A DNA stretch of 64,000 nt from Tanypteryx hageni (taxonomy: Eukaryota; Arthropoda; Insecta; Odonata; Petaluridae), in NCBI GenBank assembly GCA_028673005.1, contig CM054118.1, forward strand, positions 2,997,410-3,061,409. Reading direction: 5' to 3'. Made by a program: the position numbers and the translations under genes. The notes beneath the pieces are model-generated. The model had not been told where the DNA came from. It searched no databases and worked only from the letters and a program-made list of their open reading frames with translations. This document shows positions 63,886-64,000 of the stretch, in pieces (the stretch's first letter is position 1; each line of letters opens with the position of its first letter).

Positions 63886-64000
63886 TATATTCAACTATAT
63901 TGGAAGGAAGTGTACTAAATCTAATGCATTATTATATTTGTTAATATTAAAATGTAGTCAGATTTTAACTAAGTTAACAACATCTTTAACGTTTTAATCC

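Overview
This is a eukaryotic, almost certainly arthropod (most likely insect), repeat-dominated stretch of about 38-40% GC. The evidence for an arthropod is the mix of mobile elements: mariner, piggyBac, hAT-type, pogo-like, Jockey-like and RTE-like LINEs, a Penelope-like element and tRNA-derived SINEs, in AT-rich DNA with many TA, CT and GA microsatellites. I found no convincing host protein-coding gene or exon. Nearly every recognisable coding stretch is a mobile-element gene or its relic; the largest is a 1000-codon open frame at 33582-36584. The species cannot be named from the sequence.

Layout. 1-2.2 kb: no recognisable content. 2.2-7.7 kb: hAT-like ends, a diverged tandem duplication, a decayed Jockey-type reverse transcriptase (4.73-5.99 kb) and a complete but inactivated mariner (6196-7489, TA target duplication). 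8.8-10.9 kb: a minus-strand LINE end abutting a Penelope-like GIY-YIG tail, a hammerhead-like RNA motif and a fold-back carrying the same motif. 11.2 kb: SINE. 12.7-14.1 kb: frameshifted copy of a multicopy cysteine-containing protein family. 15.1-18.3 kb: 3 kb polypyrimidine tract. 21.2 kb: second fold-back of the 10.7 kb family. 26.3-28.6 kb: decayed piggyBac with TTAA-type ends. 29.6-30.2 and 31.4-32.2 kb: long inverted repeats. 33.4-37.0 kb: RTE-like LINE whose open frame runs directly into the C-terminal part of a mariner transposase. 38.7-39.9 kb: tRNA-Gly-like sequence and a hairpin-headed repeat. 40.2 kb: short hAT MITE with 8-bp target duplication. 42.4-43.3 kb: TTAA element with reiterated subterminal motifs. 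43.9-45.1 kb: pyrimidine tract with a 14-bp minisatellite. 46.05-46.6 kb: four diverged satellite-like monomers. 48.1-49.2 kb: dispersed duplicated repeat. 51.1-51.6 kb: G-rich minisatellite. 52.6 kb: third hammerhead-like fold-back. 57.5-61.2 kb: a second RTE-like LINE copy split by a 1.95 kb inverted-repeat element that itself contains a 559-bp pogo-like MITE. 61.7-63.0 kb: GA-rich tract. 63.5-63.9 kb: hairpin-headed repeats in head-to-tail order.

The elements mainly record insertion history: LINE interrupted by DNA transposon interrupted by MITE; LINE fused to mariner; Penelope-like relic joined to a LINE relic. The most interesting signals are (i) four loci sharing a CTGAAGA - stem - GAAA - TC/GG arrangement, the hammerhead ribozyme core order, with different but self-complementary middle stems; (ii) the LINE-mariner chimeric frame; and (iii) a repeat family with a covarying terminal hairpin.
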